Shown here in pieces: positions 34,359 to 42,674 of a stretch of 64,000 nucleotides of DNA. The stretch spans positions 310,043-374,042 of the forward strand of contig JAGRPL010000014.1 in assembly GCA_019449595.1 (NCBI GenBank), in the 5' to 3' direction. Position numbers and translations under genes: made by a program. A model generated the notes under the pieces. That model was not told where the DNA came from, made no database searches, and saw nothing but the letters and a program-made list of their open reading frames with translations. This DNA comes from Rhodoferax sp. Lineage in GTDB: Bacteria > Pseudomonadota > Gammaproteobacteria > Burkholderiales > Burkholderiaceae_C. Within the stretch, counting starts at the first letter, position 1, and every line of letters begins with the position of its first letter.

Positions 34359-35314
34359 AGCCCGAACGCCCCGTTTCCCACCGCACCACCGCGCTGGCTG
34401 TGGTAGCGTCCGCCGTGGCTGCGGCCTTGCTGCTGCTGCACCCGGCCGCCCAGGGCGAGAGCCCGCCCACCGCACTGTTCTGGTTGCTGGCCGGTGGGTT
34501 GGGACTGGTGGCCCTGTGGACCATCCGCCGCGTGGCGGCCATCCAGGGTACGCGCTGGGACGGCGTGCTGACCGCCGGCCTGTTCGGCCTGTGGGTGCTG
34601 TACTTCTGGCAGGTGCTGGTAGTGGCCTTCGAGGTGCCGCGCGTGCTGCTGCCGGCGCCCACCCTGATCGTGCAGGCCATGGTGGACAACGGCCCGCGCC
34701 TGTGGGGCGATTTCACGCAGACCGTGCTCAAGGCCGTGCTGGTGGGCTGGGTGCTGGGCAGTGGCCTGGGCTTTGCGGTGGCCATTGCCATCGACCGCCT
34801 GCCCTTCCTGCAGCGCGGCCTGCTGCCGCTGGCGTCGCTCACCAGCACCGTGCCGCTGGTGGCCGTGGCGCCCATTGCGGTGATGTGGTTTGGCTTTGAG
34901 TGGCCGTCCAAGGCGGCGGTGGTGGTGCTCATGACCTTCTTCCCCATGCTGGTGTCCACGCTGGCGGGGCTGCAGGCCAGTGGCAAGCTGGAGCGCGAGC
35001 TGATGCACAGCTACGCCGCCAGCTACGGGCGCACGCTGTGGTCGCTGCGCCTGCCGGCGGCCACGCCCTTCATGTTCGGGGCGCTCAAGGTCAATGCCAC
35101 GCTGGCGCTGATCGGGGCCATCGTGGCCGAGTTCTTTGGTTCACCCACCATGGGGCTGGGGTTTCGCATTTCGACCGAAGCCTCGCGCATGAACTCAGCG
35201 CTGGTGTGGGGCGCGATCGTGGTGGCTTCGGTCACCGGGTCGCTGGCCTACGCCTTGCTTGTGCAGCTGGAGCGCCGCGCGGCATTCTGGCATCCGTCGG
35301 TGCGAGGCAAGTGA
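34355..35314 (+). CDS. ABC transporter permease (second of two)
   Basis: A 319-residue permease with extra N-terminal hydrophobic segments (AVVASAVAAALLLLHPA, ALFWLLAGGLGLVALWTIRR) before the usual core. EAA loop: ELMHSYAASYGRTLWSLRLPAATPFMFGALKVNATLALIGAIVAEFFGSPTMGLGF. The ATGA overlap with the previous gene points to translational coupling. Partner of the first permease in one importer. Confidence 0.92.
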   Translation: MKPERPVSHRTTALAVVASAVAAALLLLHPAAQGESPPTALFWLLAGGLGLVALWTIRRVAAIQGTRWDGVLTAGLFGLWVLYFWQVLVVAFEVPRVLLPAPTLIVQAMVDNGPRLWGDFTQTVLKAVLVGWVLGSGLGFAVAIAIDRLPFLQRGLLPLASLTSTVPLVAVAPIAVMWFGFEWPSKAAVVVLMTFFPMLVSTLAGLQASGKLERELMHSYAASYGRTLWSLRLPAATPFMFGALKVNATLALIGAIVAEFFGSPTMGLGFRISTEASRMNSALVWGAIVVASVTGSLAYALLVQLERRAAFWHPSVRGK

Positions 35315-35357
35315 TGCCCCGCTGTTTTGTTCCTTCCTCAAACCCAAGGAGTGTTTC

Positions 35358-36362
35358 ATGACCCGTTCTTTCAAGTTCAGCAAAGGCCTGCTGGCCGCCG
35401 TGGTGGCTGTGTGCGGCATGACCGCGCACGCCGCCGAGAAGGTGACCGTGCAGCTCAAGTGGCTGCCCCAGGCCCAGTTCGCCGGCTACTACGTGGCGCA
35501 GGCCAAGGGCTACTACAAGGCCGAGGGGCTGGACGTGACCATCAAGCCCGGCGGCCCCGACATCTCGCCCGTGCAGGTGATTGCCGGCAACGGCGCCGAC
35601 GTGGTGGTGAACTGGATGCCCGATGCCCTGGCCGCCCGCGAAGCCGGCGTGCCGCTGGTCAACATCGCCCAGGTGTTTGACCACTCCGGCCTCATGCTGA
35701 CCTGCAAGAAGGCCAGCGGCGTGAAGAGCCCGAAAGACCTCAAGGGCAAGACCCTGGGCGTCTGGTACGGCGGCAACGAGTACCCCTTCCTCAACTGGAT
35801 GGGCAAGCTGGGCTACAAGCCCGATGTGGACGTGAAGGTGCTCAAGCAGGGCTTCAACGTCGACCCGCTGCTGCAGAACCAGGCGGCCTGCATTTCCACC
35901 ATGATCTACAACGAGTACTGGCAGGTGGTCGATGCGGGCGTGAAGGAGAGCGACCTGGTCACCTTCTTCTATGAAAAAGAAGGCGTGGCTACGCTGGAGG
36001 ACGGCCTGTACGTGATGGAAGCCAAGCTCAAGGACCCGGCCTTCGTGGCCCGCATGGCCAAGTTCCTCAAGGCCACCTTCAAGGGCTGGAACGACGCTGT
36101 GAAGAACCCCGAAGAAGCCGCCAAGGCCGTGGTCGCCGCCGACATGTCGGGCAGCGCCACCCTGAAGGTGCAGAAACGCCAGATGGAAAACGTGGCCAAG
36201 CTCATCACCACCGCCAACACGCCCAAGATGGGCTACCTAGACCCCGCCGCCTACGAGCGCACGGTGAAGGTGCTGCTGGCCGGTGGCAGCTCGCCCGTCA
36301 TCAAGAAGGACCCGGGCAAGGCCGCCATGTCGCACGTGGTGTGGGAAGCGGCCAGCAAGTAA
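35358..36362 (+). CDS. ABC transporter substrate-binding protein, NMT1/THI5-like
   Basis: A 334-residue periplasmic binding protein with a signal peptide (FKFSKGLLAAVVAVCGMTAHAAE). KVTVQLKWLPQAQFAGYYVAQAKGYYKAEGLDVTIKPGGPDISPVQVIAGNGADVVV is the NMT1/THI5 signature; this family binds pyrimidine precursors such as formylaminopyrimidine and related nitrogen heterocycles. AAGGAG precedes ATG 35358. Its gene is followed by a RutR-like regulator, which again points to pyrimidine transport, though thiamine-precursor uptake is the main alternative; no TPP riboswitch was seen. Confidence 0.92.
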   Translation: MTRSFKFSKGLLAAVVAVCGMTAHAAEKVTVQLKWLPQAQFAGYYVAQAKGYYKAEGLDVTIKPGGPDISPVQVIAGNGADVVVNWMPDALAAREAGVPLVNIAQVFDHSGLMLTCKKASGVKSPKDLKGKTLGVWYGGNEYPFLNWMGKLGYKPDVDVKVLKQGFNVDPLLQNQAACISTMIYNEYWQVVDAGVKESDLVTFFYEKEGVATLEDGLYVMEAKLKDPAFVARMAKFLKATFKGWNDAVKNPEEAAKAVVAADMSGSATLKVQKRQMENVAKLITTANTPKMGYLDPAAYERTVKVLLAGGSSPVIKKDPGKAAMSHVVWEAASK

Positions 36363-36395
36363 GCCGCCAGACGCTACAGTCGCAAGGCTGAGTCC

Positions 36396-36436
36396 AGGGG
36401 TCGTATCCTGTCGGGTGCGACCCCTTCATTTTTTTT
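36396..36436 (+). terminator. Terminator-like hairpin after the importer operon
   Basis: AGGGGTCG and CGACCCCT form an 8-bp stem around a 14-nt loop, followed by TTCA and eight T (36429-36436). It separates the importer from the TetR-type gene, whose start is 6 bp beyond; it may also serve as a site for that regulator. Confidence 0.7.
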
Positions 36437-36442
36437 GCATGC

Positions 36443-37108
36443 ATGACGATGTCCAAGCCACTTCCCATCTCCCTTGACCGCAGCGCAACTGGCGACGACG
36501 GCGTCAAGGGCCAGATCCGCCAGGCCAACGAGAGCCGGATACTGGGTGCGGCCGAGAAGGTGTTTGCCCGCGCCGGCTTCGGTGGCGCCACCATGGCCGC
36601 CATTGCCCAGGCCAGTGGCCTGCCCAAGGCCAACCTGCACTACTACTTTGGCAGCAAGGACGTGCTGTACCGCGCCGTGCTGGCGCGCATCCTGAACGAC
36701 TGGCTGATGCCCACCCACGGCATCACGGCCGACGCCGATCCGCGCACCGCCATCGAGCAGTACATCCGCGCCAAGATGGCCCTGTCGGCCCAGCGGCCGG
36801 ACGGCTCCAAGGTGTTCGCCAACGAGCTGCTGCACGGCGCACCCGTGGTGCACGGCCTGCTGGCCAAGGAATTGCGCCAGATGGTGCACGACAAGGCCGC
36901 CGTGGTGCAGGGCTGGGTGGACGCCGGGCGCATGGCGCCGGTGGACAGCATCCACCTGTTCTTCACCATCTGGGCGGCCACGCAAACCTATGCCGACTTT
37001 GATGTGCAGGTGGCAGCGGTGCTGGGTCGCAAGGCGCTGACGAGCCGCGACCACGCACGGGCCACCGAGCACGTGGTGTCGCTGATTTTGCGGGGCTGTG
37101 GTTTGTGA
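36443..37108 (+). CDS. TetR family regulator, RutR-like
   Basis: A 221-residue regulator. HTH: NESRILGAAEKVFARAGFGGATMAAIAQASGLPKANLHYYFGSKDVLYRAVLARIL. The C-terminal ligand domain tracks E. coli RutR (formerly YcdC) well: NDWLMPTHGI, ELLHGAPVVHGLLAKELRQMVHDKAAVVQGWVDAGRMAPVDSIHLFFTIWAATQTYADF. RutR binds uracil or thymine and controls pyrimidine metabolism. Two RutR-type boxes occur in this window, before the importer and before preT, which supports that role. ATG 36443 or 36449 could be the start. A decayed copy of its 3' end lies about 1.45 kb downstream. Confidence 0.88.
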   Translation: MTMSKPLPISLDRSATGDDGVKGQIRQANESRILGAAEKVFARAGFGGATMAAIAQASGLPKANLHYYFGSKDVLYRAVLARILNDWLMPTHGITADADPRTAIEQYIRAKMALSAQRPDGSKVFANELLHGAPVVHGLLAKELRQMVHDKAAVVQGWVDAGRMAPVDSIHLFFTIWAATQTYADFDVQVAAVLGRKALTSRDHARATEHVVSLILRGCGL

Positions 37109-37173
37109 ATTGAATGGGGACTTTGTCGCAGTCCGGCGCCCAGTGCAGATTGCGGGCATCCAGAGGACCCCGG

Positions 37174-38211
37174 CTACCACCAGTTCAGCACGTCTTCGGC
37201 AAAGCCCAGCATGCGGTCCACCGCCATGCGGCTGCCATCGTCCAGAACGACCGTGCCGCTGTAGTAGCCAAAGACCTGGTGCTGGGCTGAGCGTATCAGT
37301 CCCAGATGGATGCTGGAGTGGCGGTCCACTATCGGTTCAAAATGCATTTCAAAGCGCTGGTCTGAGCTGGAAAAGCGCCAGGGGCGGGTGTAGTCCCGCT
37401 CGTCCAGGTGGAAGGTTACCTCGGCCAGCTTGTGTGCCACGCCATCGACCAGCAGCATGTTTTCGCTGGCCGGGCTGCGGTCGGAGAAGCCGTAGCCAAT
37501 GTTCCAGCCCAAGGTGTGGCCTTGGGCGTGACCGGAGGCCGAACCCCAGTACCAGCGGTTCTTGTAGGTCCAGTTGCCGCGTCCCCAGTCCAGAGCGCCA
37601 AAGTCGCGTTCGGGGGCAAAGGTGTAGCGGCGCTGTCCGATGGTAAAGCCGCCACTGGCGGGCATGCAGTTGATCTTGCGGTTGTAATAAAACGCTTTCC
37701 GGTTTTGTGCCCATGAGGTGGCGATGTTCATGCTCTGCAGGGCGGGATCCTGCTCCAGTGTGATGCTGCCGGACAGGCCCTTGTCCCCCTGGGCGTTCCT
37801 CAGGCCGGGGGCGCTGAAGCGCAGGGTGCGGCGTCCCTGGGTGTAGTTGAATTCCAGTTCGAGGGTGGCGTTGCCGAAGCGGATGACGCCTTCGTCGCTG
37901 CCGGCCGGAAAGCCGGTTTTGCCCAGCGGCAGCAGGCTCAAGGTGTCGACCTGGTGGAAAAAACCACGCTCGAAGTCCAGAAAGCACAGGGCGAACATGC
38001 CGGCAAACCCGAGGTCGCTCATGGTCAGCGTCAGGCCGAACTTCTGGTCCGGCGACAGCACGCTGAAGTAATCCCACTCCTTGATGCGCCACTTCGGGGC
38101 ATGGATGGCGCTGCGCTCATAGCGCCAAAAAGGGTGGCGCGCCCAACCGGGGTGGTTGATGTGGCCCTGCGCATCCAGCAGGTTCAAGGGGGTGGTGATT
38201 TCGGTCTGCAT
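37174..38211 (-). CDS. DUF2804 domain-containing protein
   Basis: A 345-residue protein of the DUF2804 family (function unknown; relatives are cytosolic or secreted and rich in beta strands and Trp/Tyr). Family features: WRIKEWDYFSVLSPDQKFGLTLTMSDLGFAG, FYYNRKINCMPASGGFTIGQRRYTF, DFGALDWGRGNWTYKNRWYWGSASG and LGWNIGYGFSD. It is transcribed against its neighbours and lies between the intact TetR gene and a decayed copy of the tail of that gene. Confidence 0.85.
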   Translation of the reverse strand: MQTEITTPLNLLDAQGHINHPGWARHPFWRYERSAIHAPKWRIKEWDYFSVLSPDQKFGLTLTMSDLGFAGMFALCFLDFERGFFHQVDTLSLLPLGKTGFPAGSDEGVIRFGNATLELEFNYTQGRRTLRFSAPGLRNAQGDKGLSGSITLEQDPALQSMNIATSWAQNRKAFYYNRKINCMPASGGFTIGQRRYTFAPERDFGALDWGRGNWTYKNRWYWGSASGHAQGHTLGWNIGYGFSDRSPASENMLLVDGVAHKLAEVTFHLDERDYTRPWRFSSSDQRFEMHFEPIVDRHSSIHLGLIRSAQHQVFGYYSGTVVLDDGSRMAVDRMLGFAEDVLNWW

Positions 38212-38843
38212 GGGGCAAGCTTACCTGGGGCTGGCCAGAAATAGGGTGGTTGGTACTGTCGAGTCATGCTGCTTCGCAGCACGGTCAACCGTTTGGGTGA
38301 TCCAGCCGCGATAGGTACAGGCGGGTGTGATGGCAAAAGCCAAATCCTGGGTAGTGCCAGTTCGATGCCTGCCCGGTTTCTTGACTGGGAAAAGGCAGTG
38401 CGTGTTTGAGAATCCTTGGTGGAACGGCTTGCTGGCGAAAGACAAAGTCGCCGTGGTGCAGGACTGGGTGAACTCCGGGCGCATAGCGCTGTCGAGCCGC
38501 TGTCATGCGTGGGCCACCGAGCATGTGGTGTCGCTGATTTTTCGGGGTTCTGGTTTGTTAATTGAATAGGGCTTTTGCCCGCGCGGGAATTGCGTGAGTT
38601 GCGCCTGGCACCGGAGCACTGTGAGTCTAGCAATTTGGGGTTCCACGGCAAACACAAACCTGTGCGGACTACTTCCAGCGCTTGCTGACCGATTCACCCG
38701 TTTGGGGGATATGCGCGACCCTGAGGACCGCCTAGACTCAGTGACAGGCGACTGTCACACCTTAGGCGCCCAATGAGTCAATAAGTTCTGCACTGCATAG
38801 CCCTTTCGGCTCCTGAAGCAGTGCCAATTCACAGGGAAGAAAT
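38212..38843. other. 632-bp gap without an intact gene
   Basis: This lower-GC stretch holds the decayed TetR tail (38405-38569), a small hairpin TGCTGC-TTC-GCAGCA (38267-38281) and, at 38695-38704, CTGACCGATT, which equals one half of the RutR-like operator seen at preT. No gene with a recognisable start was found. Confidence 0.6.
38405..38569 (+). pseudogene. Decayed copy of the 3' end of the RutR-like TetR gene
   Basis: The frame reads LLAKDKVAVVQDWVNSGRIA...ATEHVVSLIFRGSGLLIE, against LLAKELRQMVHDKAAVVQGWVDAGRMA...ATEHVVSLILRGCGL of the intact regulator at 36443-37108. The similarity is also at DNA level and continues past the original stop (TGA has become TTA, and the following AATTGAAT is kept). 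About 21 bp and about 100 bp are deleted inside it, and the HTH part is missing. Expression is unlikely. Confidence 0.8.
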
Positions 38844-39200
38844 ATGAGCGAATCACCAGCCAAGGCAATCGATGAGAAATTTTGCACCGAATGTGGTTCC
38901 GTCATAAAAGCCAAAGCGGAGATTTGTCCCAAGTGCGGAGTACGGCAGATGAATCCGCCCACGGCAATCAATTTGGGACCTGTGGCGTCAAATGGAAAAA
39001 GCCGGATTGCCGCTGCCTTGTTTGCTTTTTTTCTTGGAGGTCTGGGTGGTCACAAGTTCTATTTAGGCCAAGTGGGGCTTGGCATTGTTTATTTGCTTTT
39101 TTGCTGGACGTTTATTCCGGCCTTTATTGCCTTTATCGAGTTCATCTTGTTTCTCACGATGAGCGATGAAGCGTTCAATCAAAAATATGGCCATTCCTAA
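38844..39200 (+). CDS. Zinc-ribbon TM2-domain membrane protein
   Basis: A 118-residue protein: an N-terminal zinc ribbon (KFCTECGSVIKAKAEICPKCGVRQ, four cysteines) joined to a TM2 domain with two helices (AAALFAFFLGGLGGHKFYLGQ and GIVYLLFCWTFIPAFIAFIEFILF). The GGLGGHKFYLG turn is the TM2 hallmark. Function unknown; such proteins are small inner-membrane components. GGGAAGAAAT precedes the ATG. Codon use is less GC-rich than in neighbours. Confidence 0.9.
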   Translation: MSESPAKAIDEKFCTECGSVIKAKAEICPKCGVRQMNPPTAINLGPVASNGKSRIAAALFAFFLGGLGGHKFYLGQVGLGIVYLLFCWTFIPAFIAFIEFILFLTMSDEAFNQKYGHS

Positions 39201-39266
39201 GTCCATGTGCGATGGGATTCCGGGCGGCACCTGCTGGCCCCAACTTTAGACTTGGAAGGAAGAGTC

Positions 39267-39788
39267 ATGTTTTGTCCACAGTGCGGCACTGAAAATCCGG
39301 AAGACGCGCGCTTCTGCAAGAAATGCGGCAACTCGCTAGCGAGCTCGTTGGCGCAGCCTCAATCGGCTGCCCAGGCGGCAATCTGGAACCCCAATGCGGC
39401 AGCGAATTGGAGTTTGATTTTTACTCCCGCGTTTGGCGCCTATCTTCAAATGTTGAATTGGCAGAGTCTTGGAGAGTCCGAGCGGGCTGCTGCGTCAAAA
39501 AACTGGTTCTATGCTGGCCTAGGATTGCTTGTCGTATATGTGCTCATGGGTGTTTTCATAGGCAATTCAAAGGCGGCAGACGGTATGGCGCGTGGGCTTG
39601 GGTTCCTGTTTCTCTTGGTTTGGTACTTTTCTGCGGGGCGTGCGCAAAGCAAGTACGTCAAGGAAAAACTCGGCGCTGGCTATGCCCGCAAGCCGTGGGG
39701 CAAAGCACTTCTCCTAGGTGTCGCCTCCCTTATCGGTTACTTCATCGCGGCGCTGATTGTCGGCCTGGCGGTGGGGCTTTCGCGGTAG
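39267..39788 (+). CDS. Zinc-ribbon membrane protein
   Basis: A 173-residue protein beginning with a zinc ribbon (MFCPQCGTENPEDARFCKKCGNSL, CxxC pairs), followed by a short linker and three hydrophobic segments (WFYAGLGLLVVYVLMGVFIG, GLGFLFLLVWYFSAG, ALLLGVASLIGYFIAALIVGLAVGL). Placed 66 bp after the TM2 gene and of similar lower GC; the two may be one unit. Function unknown. Confidence 0.82.
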   Translation: MFCPQCGTENPEDARFCKKCGNSLASSLAQPQSAAQAAIWNPNAAANWSLIFTPAFGAYLQMLNWQSLGESERAAASKNWFYAGLGLLVVYVLMGVFIGNSKAADGMARGLGFLFLLVWYFSAGRAQSKYVKEKLGAGYARKPWGKALLLGVASLIGYFIAALIVGLAVGLSR

Positions 39789-39880
39789 GCGCGTCCTCTG
39801 CACTTTAGGAGCCAACGCTTGCTTGTCACTGCCGGTGTACAGGTGAGCCTGTGGCGCTCCATGCCGTACCATTGCTCCCC

Positions 39881-40021
39881 ATGAAAACAAGCTACATCTT
39901 CGGCGCCATTCTTCTCTGCAGCCTCATGGGGGCCATGGTCGGTGCGCGGGGTACCAAGACCGCGCTGCTGGTGGGCACCGGTCTGCTGTCCGCCTACGGA
40001 TTGATGCGTATTCTGGGTTGA
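39881..40021 (+). CDS. Small hydrophobic protein (46 aa)
   Basis: MKTSYIFGAILLCSLMGAM, then VGARGTKTALLVGTGLLSAYGLMRILG: two hydrophobic segments separated by an ARGTK turn, so a small two-helix membrane protein. GC and codon use resemble the surrounding chromosome. No homologue is recognised, and there is no clear Shine-Dalgarno site, so its reality is not certain. Confidence 0.5.
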   Translation: MKTSYIFGAILLCSLMGAMVGARGTKTALLVGTGLLSAYGLMRILG

Positions 40022-40055
40022 ACGACCGCAGGTGCTGCGTCGGCAGCTCCTGAAA

Positions 40056-41354
40056 TCATAGCGACTGCAGCAGCTCCAGGGTCGGGTAACCGTCGGCCGG
40101 CAAGCCCCGGCTGCGCTGGTACTGGCGAATGCCGCGCTGCGTGGCCGGGCCCACCATGCCGTCGGGTGTGCCGCAGTCAAAGCCGCGTGCGTTCAGCGCC
40201 GCCTGCAATTCCAGCAACTGGCTGCGCGACAGCAAGGGCATGTCGCGTGGCCAGGGTGCCTGCACCCCGGGCCCCTCGGCCAGCCGCTGCGCCAGCAGGT
40301 GGATGGCCAGCGCGTAGCTGGTCGCGTTGTTGTAGCGCAGGATGGTGCGGAAGTTGGGCCCCACCAGGAAGGCCGGCCCGCGTGCGCCTGCCGGAAGCAG
40401 GATGGAACTCTCCGGCAAGGCCGGCAGCGGCGCACCGTCCAGGGTTTTCACGCCTTCATCTGCCCATTGGGTACTGGGCTGGCGCACATTGGCATCGGCG
40501 CGGGCGTAGTCAAACCCGGCGGGCAAGCGCACCTCCAGCCCCCAGGGCTGGCCCGTTTGCCAACCGGAACGTGCCAGGAAGTTGGCGGTGGACGCCATCA
40601 CATCGGGCACGCTACCCCAGATGTCGCGTCGGCCATCGCCATCGGCATCCACCGCATAGGCCAGAAACGCCGATGGCAAAAACTGCGTCTGGCCCATGGC
40701 GCCAGCCCACGAGCCAATCATCTGTGCCCGGTCAATGTCGTGGTTCTGCAGGATCTTCAAGGCGGCGAGCAACTGGTCACGCGCCCACGTCTCGCGCCGC
40801 CCTTCAAAGCCCAGCGTCGCCAGGGCGTCGATGGTCGGAATGTCACCCATGAAACTGCCGTAGTTGCTCTCCAGGCCCCAGATCGCAACCAGCACTTCGG
40901 CCGGCACACCGTAGCGCGCCGCAATGGTGTCGACGTCGATATTTGCATCCCTGGCCGCAGCGGAGCGCAGTTGCCGCAGTTTGGCCTGGCCTCGCGCAAT
41001 GCGTTGCGGCGACACCGCGCTGTCCAAGTAGTCCCACACCGGGCGGGTGAACTCGGGCTGCGTCTGATCCGACGCAATCGCACAGGGAATGAAACGAACG
41101 GTATCGAACGCGCTGTGCAGCGTGGCCTCATCAATGCCGGCAGCGCGGGCGCGGGCGCTGAACTCGGCCACCCAGCGGGCGAACTTCTCGCTGTGTTCGG
41201 CTTCCGTGGATTCGGCCGGTGCCGGCGTCGGCGCGGTGCCGACCACCGGTGGCGCGGACGCGCACCCCGCCAGCACGAGGGCTACCAGCCATGTGGCAGC
41301 CAACTTGCAGCCGGCGGGCGTTGGAGAAAGGGTGGGCGTTTGCATGCTGCCCAT
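40056..41354 (-). CDS. Lytic murein transglycosylase, MltB-like lipoprotein
   Basis: A 432-residue outer-membrane lipoprotein: leader with lipobox LAGC (TWLVALVLAGCASAPP), then a transglycosylase SLT_2 domain with GVPAEVLVAIWGLESNYGSFMGDIPTIDALATLGFEG (catalytic Glu in GLES) and MIGSWAGAMGQTQFLPSAFLAYAVDADGDGRRDIW. A peptidoglycan-binding domain ends the protein (LQAALNARGFDCGTPDGMVGPATQRGIRQYQRSRGL). It cleaves murein to 1,6-anhydro products. ATG 41354 or 41345 may start it; the gene follows an MFS gene by 9 bp. Confidence 0.93.
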   Translation of the reverse strand: MGSMQTPTLSPTPAGCKLAATWLVALVLAGCASAPPVVGTAPTPAPAESTEAEHSEKFARWVAEFSARARAAGIDEATLHSAFDTVRFIPCAIASDQTQPEFTRPVWDYLDSAVSPQRIARGQAKLRQLRSAAARDANIDVDTIAARYGVPAEVLVAIWGLESNYGSFMGDIPTIDALATLGFEGRRETWARDQLLAALKILQNHDIDRAQMIGSWAGAMGQTQFLPSAFLAYAVDADGDGRRDIWGSVPDVMASTANFLARSGWQTGQPWGLEVRLPAGFDYARADANVRQPSTQWADEGVKTLDGAPLPALPESSILLPAGARGPAFLVGPNFRTILRYNNATSYALAIHLLAQRLAEGPGVQAPWPRDMPLLSRSQLLELQAALNARGFDCGTPDGMVGPATQRGIRQYQRSRGLPADGYPTLELLQSL

Positions 41355-41363
41355 TTTCGCCGG

Positions 41364-42593
41364 TCAGCTGGGTCGCGCCACCGGCAGCGTGCGAAAGGCC
41401 AGCGCGCCCAGCGCCAGCAAGGACGCCACACACACCAGGACTCCCGCATACGGGTCCAGCCCGAAGGCTTGCGACCCGGATGCGGCAAGGCCGCTGAGGC
41501 TCTGCACGACAGCCACACCCAGAAACATGGCCATGGTGAACACCGACATGGCGCGCCCGCTCATTTCCGCGCTGTAGGAGGCCCGCACGTTGGCGTACTG
41601 CAGAATGCCGGCGCCGGAGACCACGGCCAGCACCACCATGCCGCCCACGTCCACCCAAGCCAGCGGCAAGAATGCCATCAGCGCAAAGACCGCGGCCATG
41701 GCCAGCACGGCGAGCACGATCCAGTGCCGTCGCCGTGCGGGTCCGGGATCGAAGTGGCCAAACAGCGCGGGCGTGAACAGCGACAGCAGCGAAACCACCA
41801 GGGCCACATTGCCCGTCTGCACCAGCGACATGTCGTGGCGGTGCATCAGCAAAGGGCCCAGCCAGAGGCCGCGCAAGGTCAGGAACGAGGCGTAGTTGAC
41901 CAGCGCCAGCGCCAGGATGCCCCAGGTCTGCGGCAGCAGGAACAGCGCGCCAAAGCCGCGCAGGGCGTGTCCCAGGTTTTCCGGGCGGTGGTGCGCGCTG
42001 GACAGGCCCTCGCGCAGTTGCCGGTAGACCAGCAGCCACGATACGCAGGCCAGCCCCGCCAGCACGGCAAACCCCACGCGCCACGAACTCGCATCAATGA
42101 GCCATGCCAAGGGCGTACCCGTGAGCACCAGACCCAGGCCGCCCAGCCCCATGGCCACGCCGGATATGGCTGCAAACCGCTCCACGGGGAAGCGCCGGGC
42201 GATGAACAGCGTGCACACCACAAAGGCCGGCGAGCAGCCAATGCCGATCAGGGCCTGGCCCAGCACCAGGACGGCATAGTTCGGTGCCAGCGCGGAGGTG
42301 AGCGCACCCAGGATGGCCAGGGGGAAGGTACACAGCCAGGTGCGGCGCAACCCGTAGAAATCCAGCGCGATCCCGATGACGAACTGGCTCAGTCCGAAGG
42401 AAAAGGCAAAGGTGGCGGCAAAAAAGCCCAAAGCCTGCGTGGACAGGCCGAAGTCGTGCTGCAAACCCGTCGCCATCATGGCCGTCACGGTGCGAAAGGC
42501 CTGGCTGAGCGCGAACGCACTGACCAGGGTCAACAAGGGCAGCCAGGGCATGGCGGCCTCAGAGGGGGCAGGGGAATCAGGTGAGGCGGACAT
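41364..42593 (-). CDS. MFS transporter
   Basis: A 409-residue major-facilitator carrier with about twelve hydrophobic segments. It shows LPLLTLVSAFALSQAFRTVTAMMATGLQHDFGLSTQALG at the first helix and GIALDFYGLRRTW as the loop 2-3 motif (a D-x-x-G-x-R-R variant). Substrate unknown. It lies directly upstream of, and probably in one transcript with, the MltB-like gene; a link to murein turnover products is possible but not shown. Confidence 0.85.
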   Translation of the reverse strand: MSASPDSPAPSEAAMPWLPLLTLVSAFALSQAFRTVTAMMATGLQHDFGLSTQALGFFAATFAFSFGLSQFVIGIALDFYGLRRTWLCTFPLAILGALTSALAPNYAVLVLGQALIGIGCSPAFVVCTLFIARRFPVERFAAISGVAMGLGGLGLVLTGTPLAWLIDASSWRVGFAVLAGLACVSWLLVYRQLREGLSSAHHRPENLGHALRGFGALFLLPQTWGILALALVNYASFLTLRGLWLGPLLMHRHDMSLVQTGNVALVVSLLSLFTPALFGHFDPGPARRRHWIVLAVLAMAAVFALMAFLPLAWVDVGGMVVLAVVSGAGILQYANVRASYSAEMSGRAMSVFTMAMFLGVAVVQSLSGLAASGSQAFGLDPYAGVLVCVASLLALGALAFRTLPVARPS

Positions 42594-42674
42594 GGCGGTC
42601 CCTAGCGTACCGCACCTGCGGTGTCACCGGTGTCGCCGGTGTGAACCGGCATCCGCCGCGGTCCGGCGTGGCGC

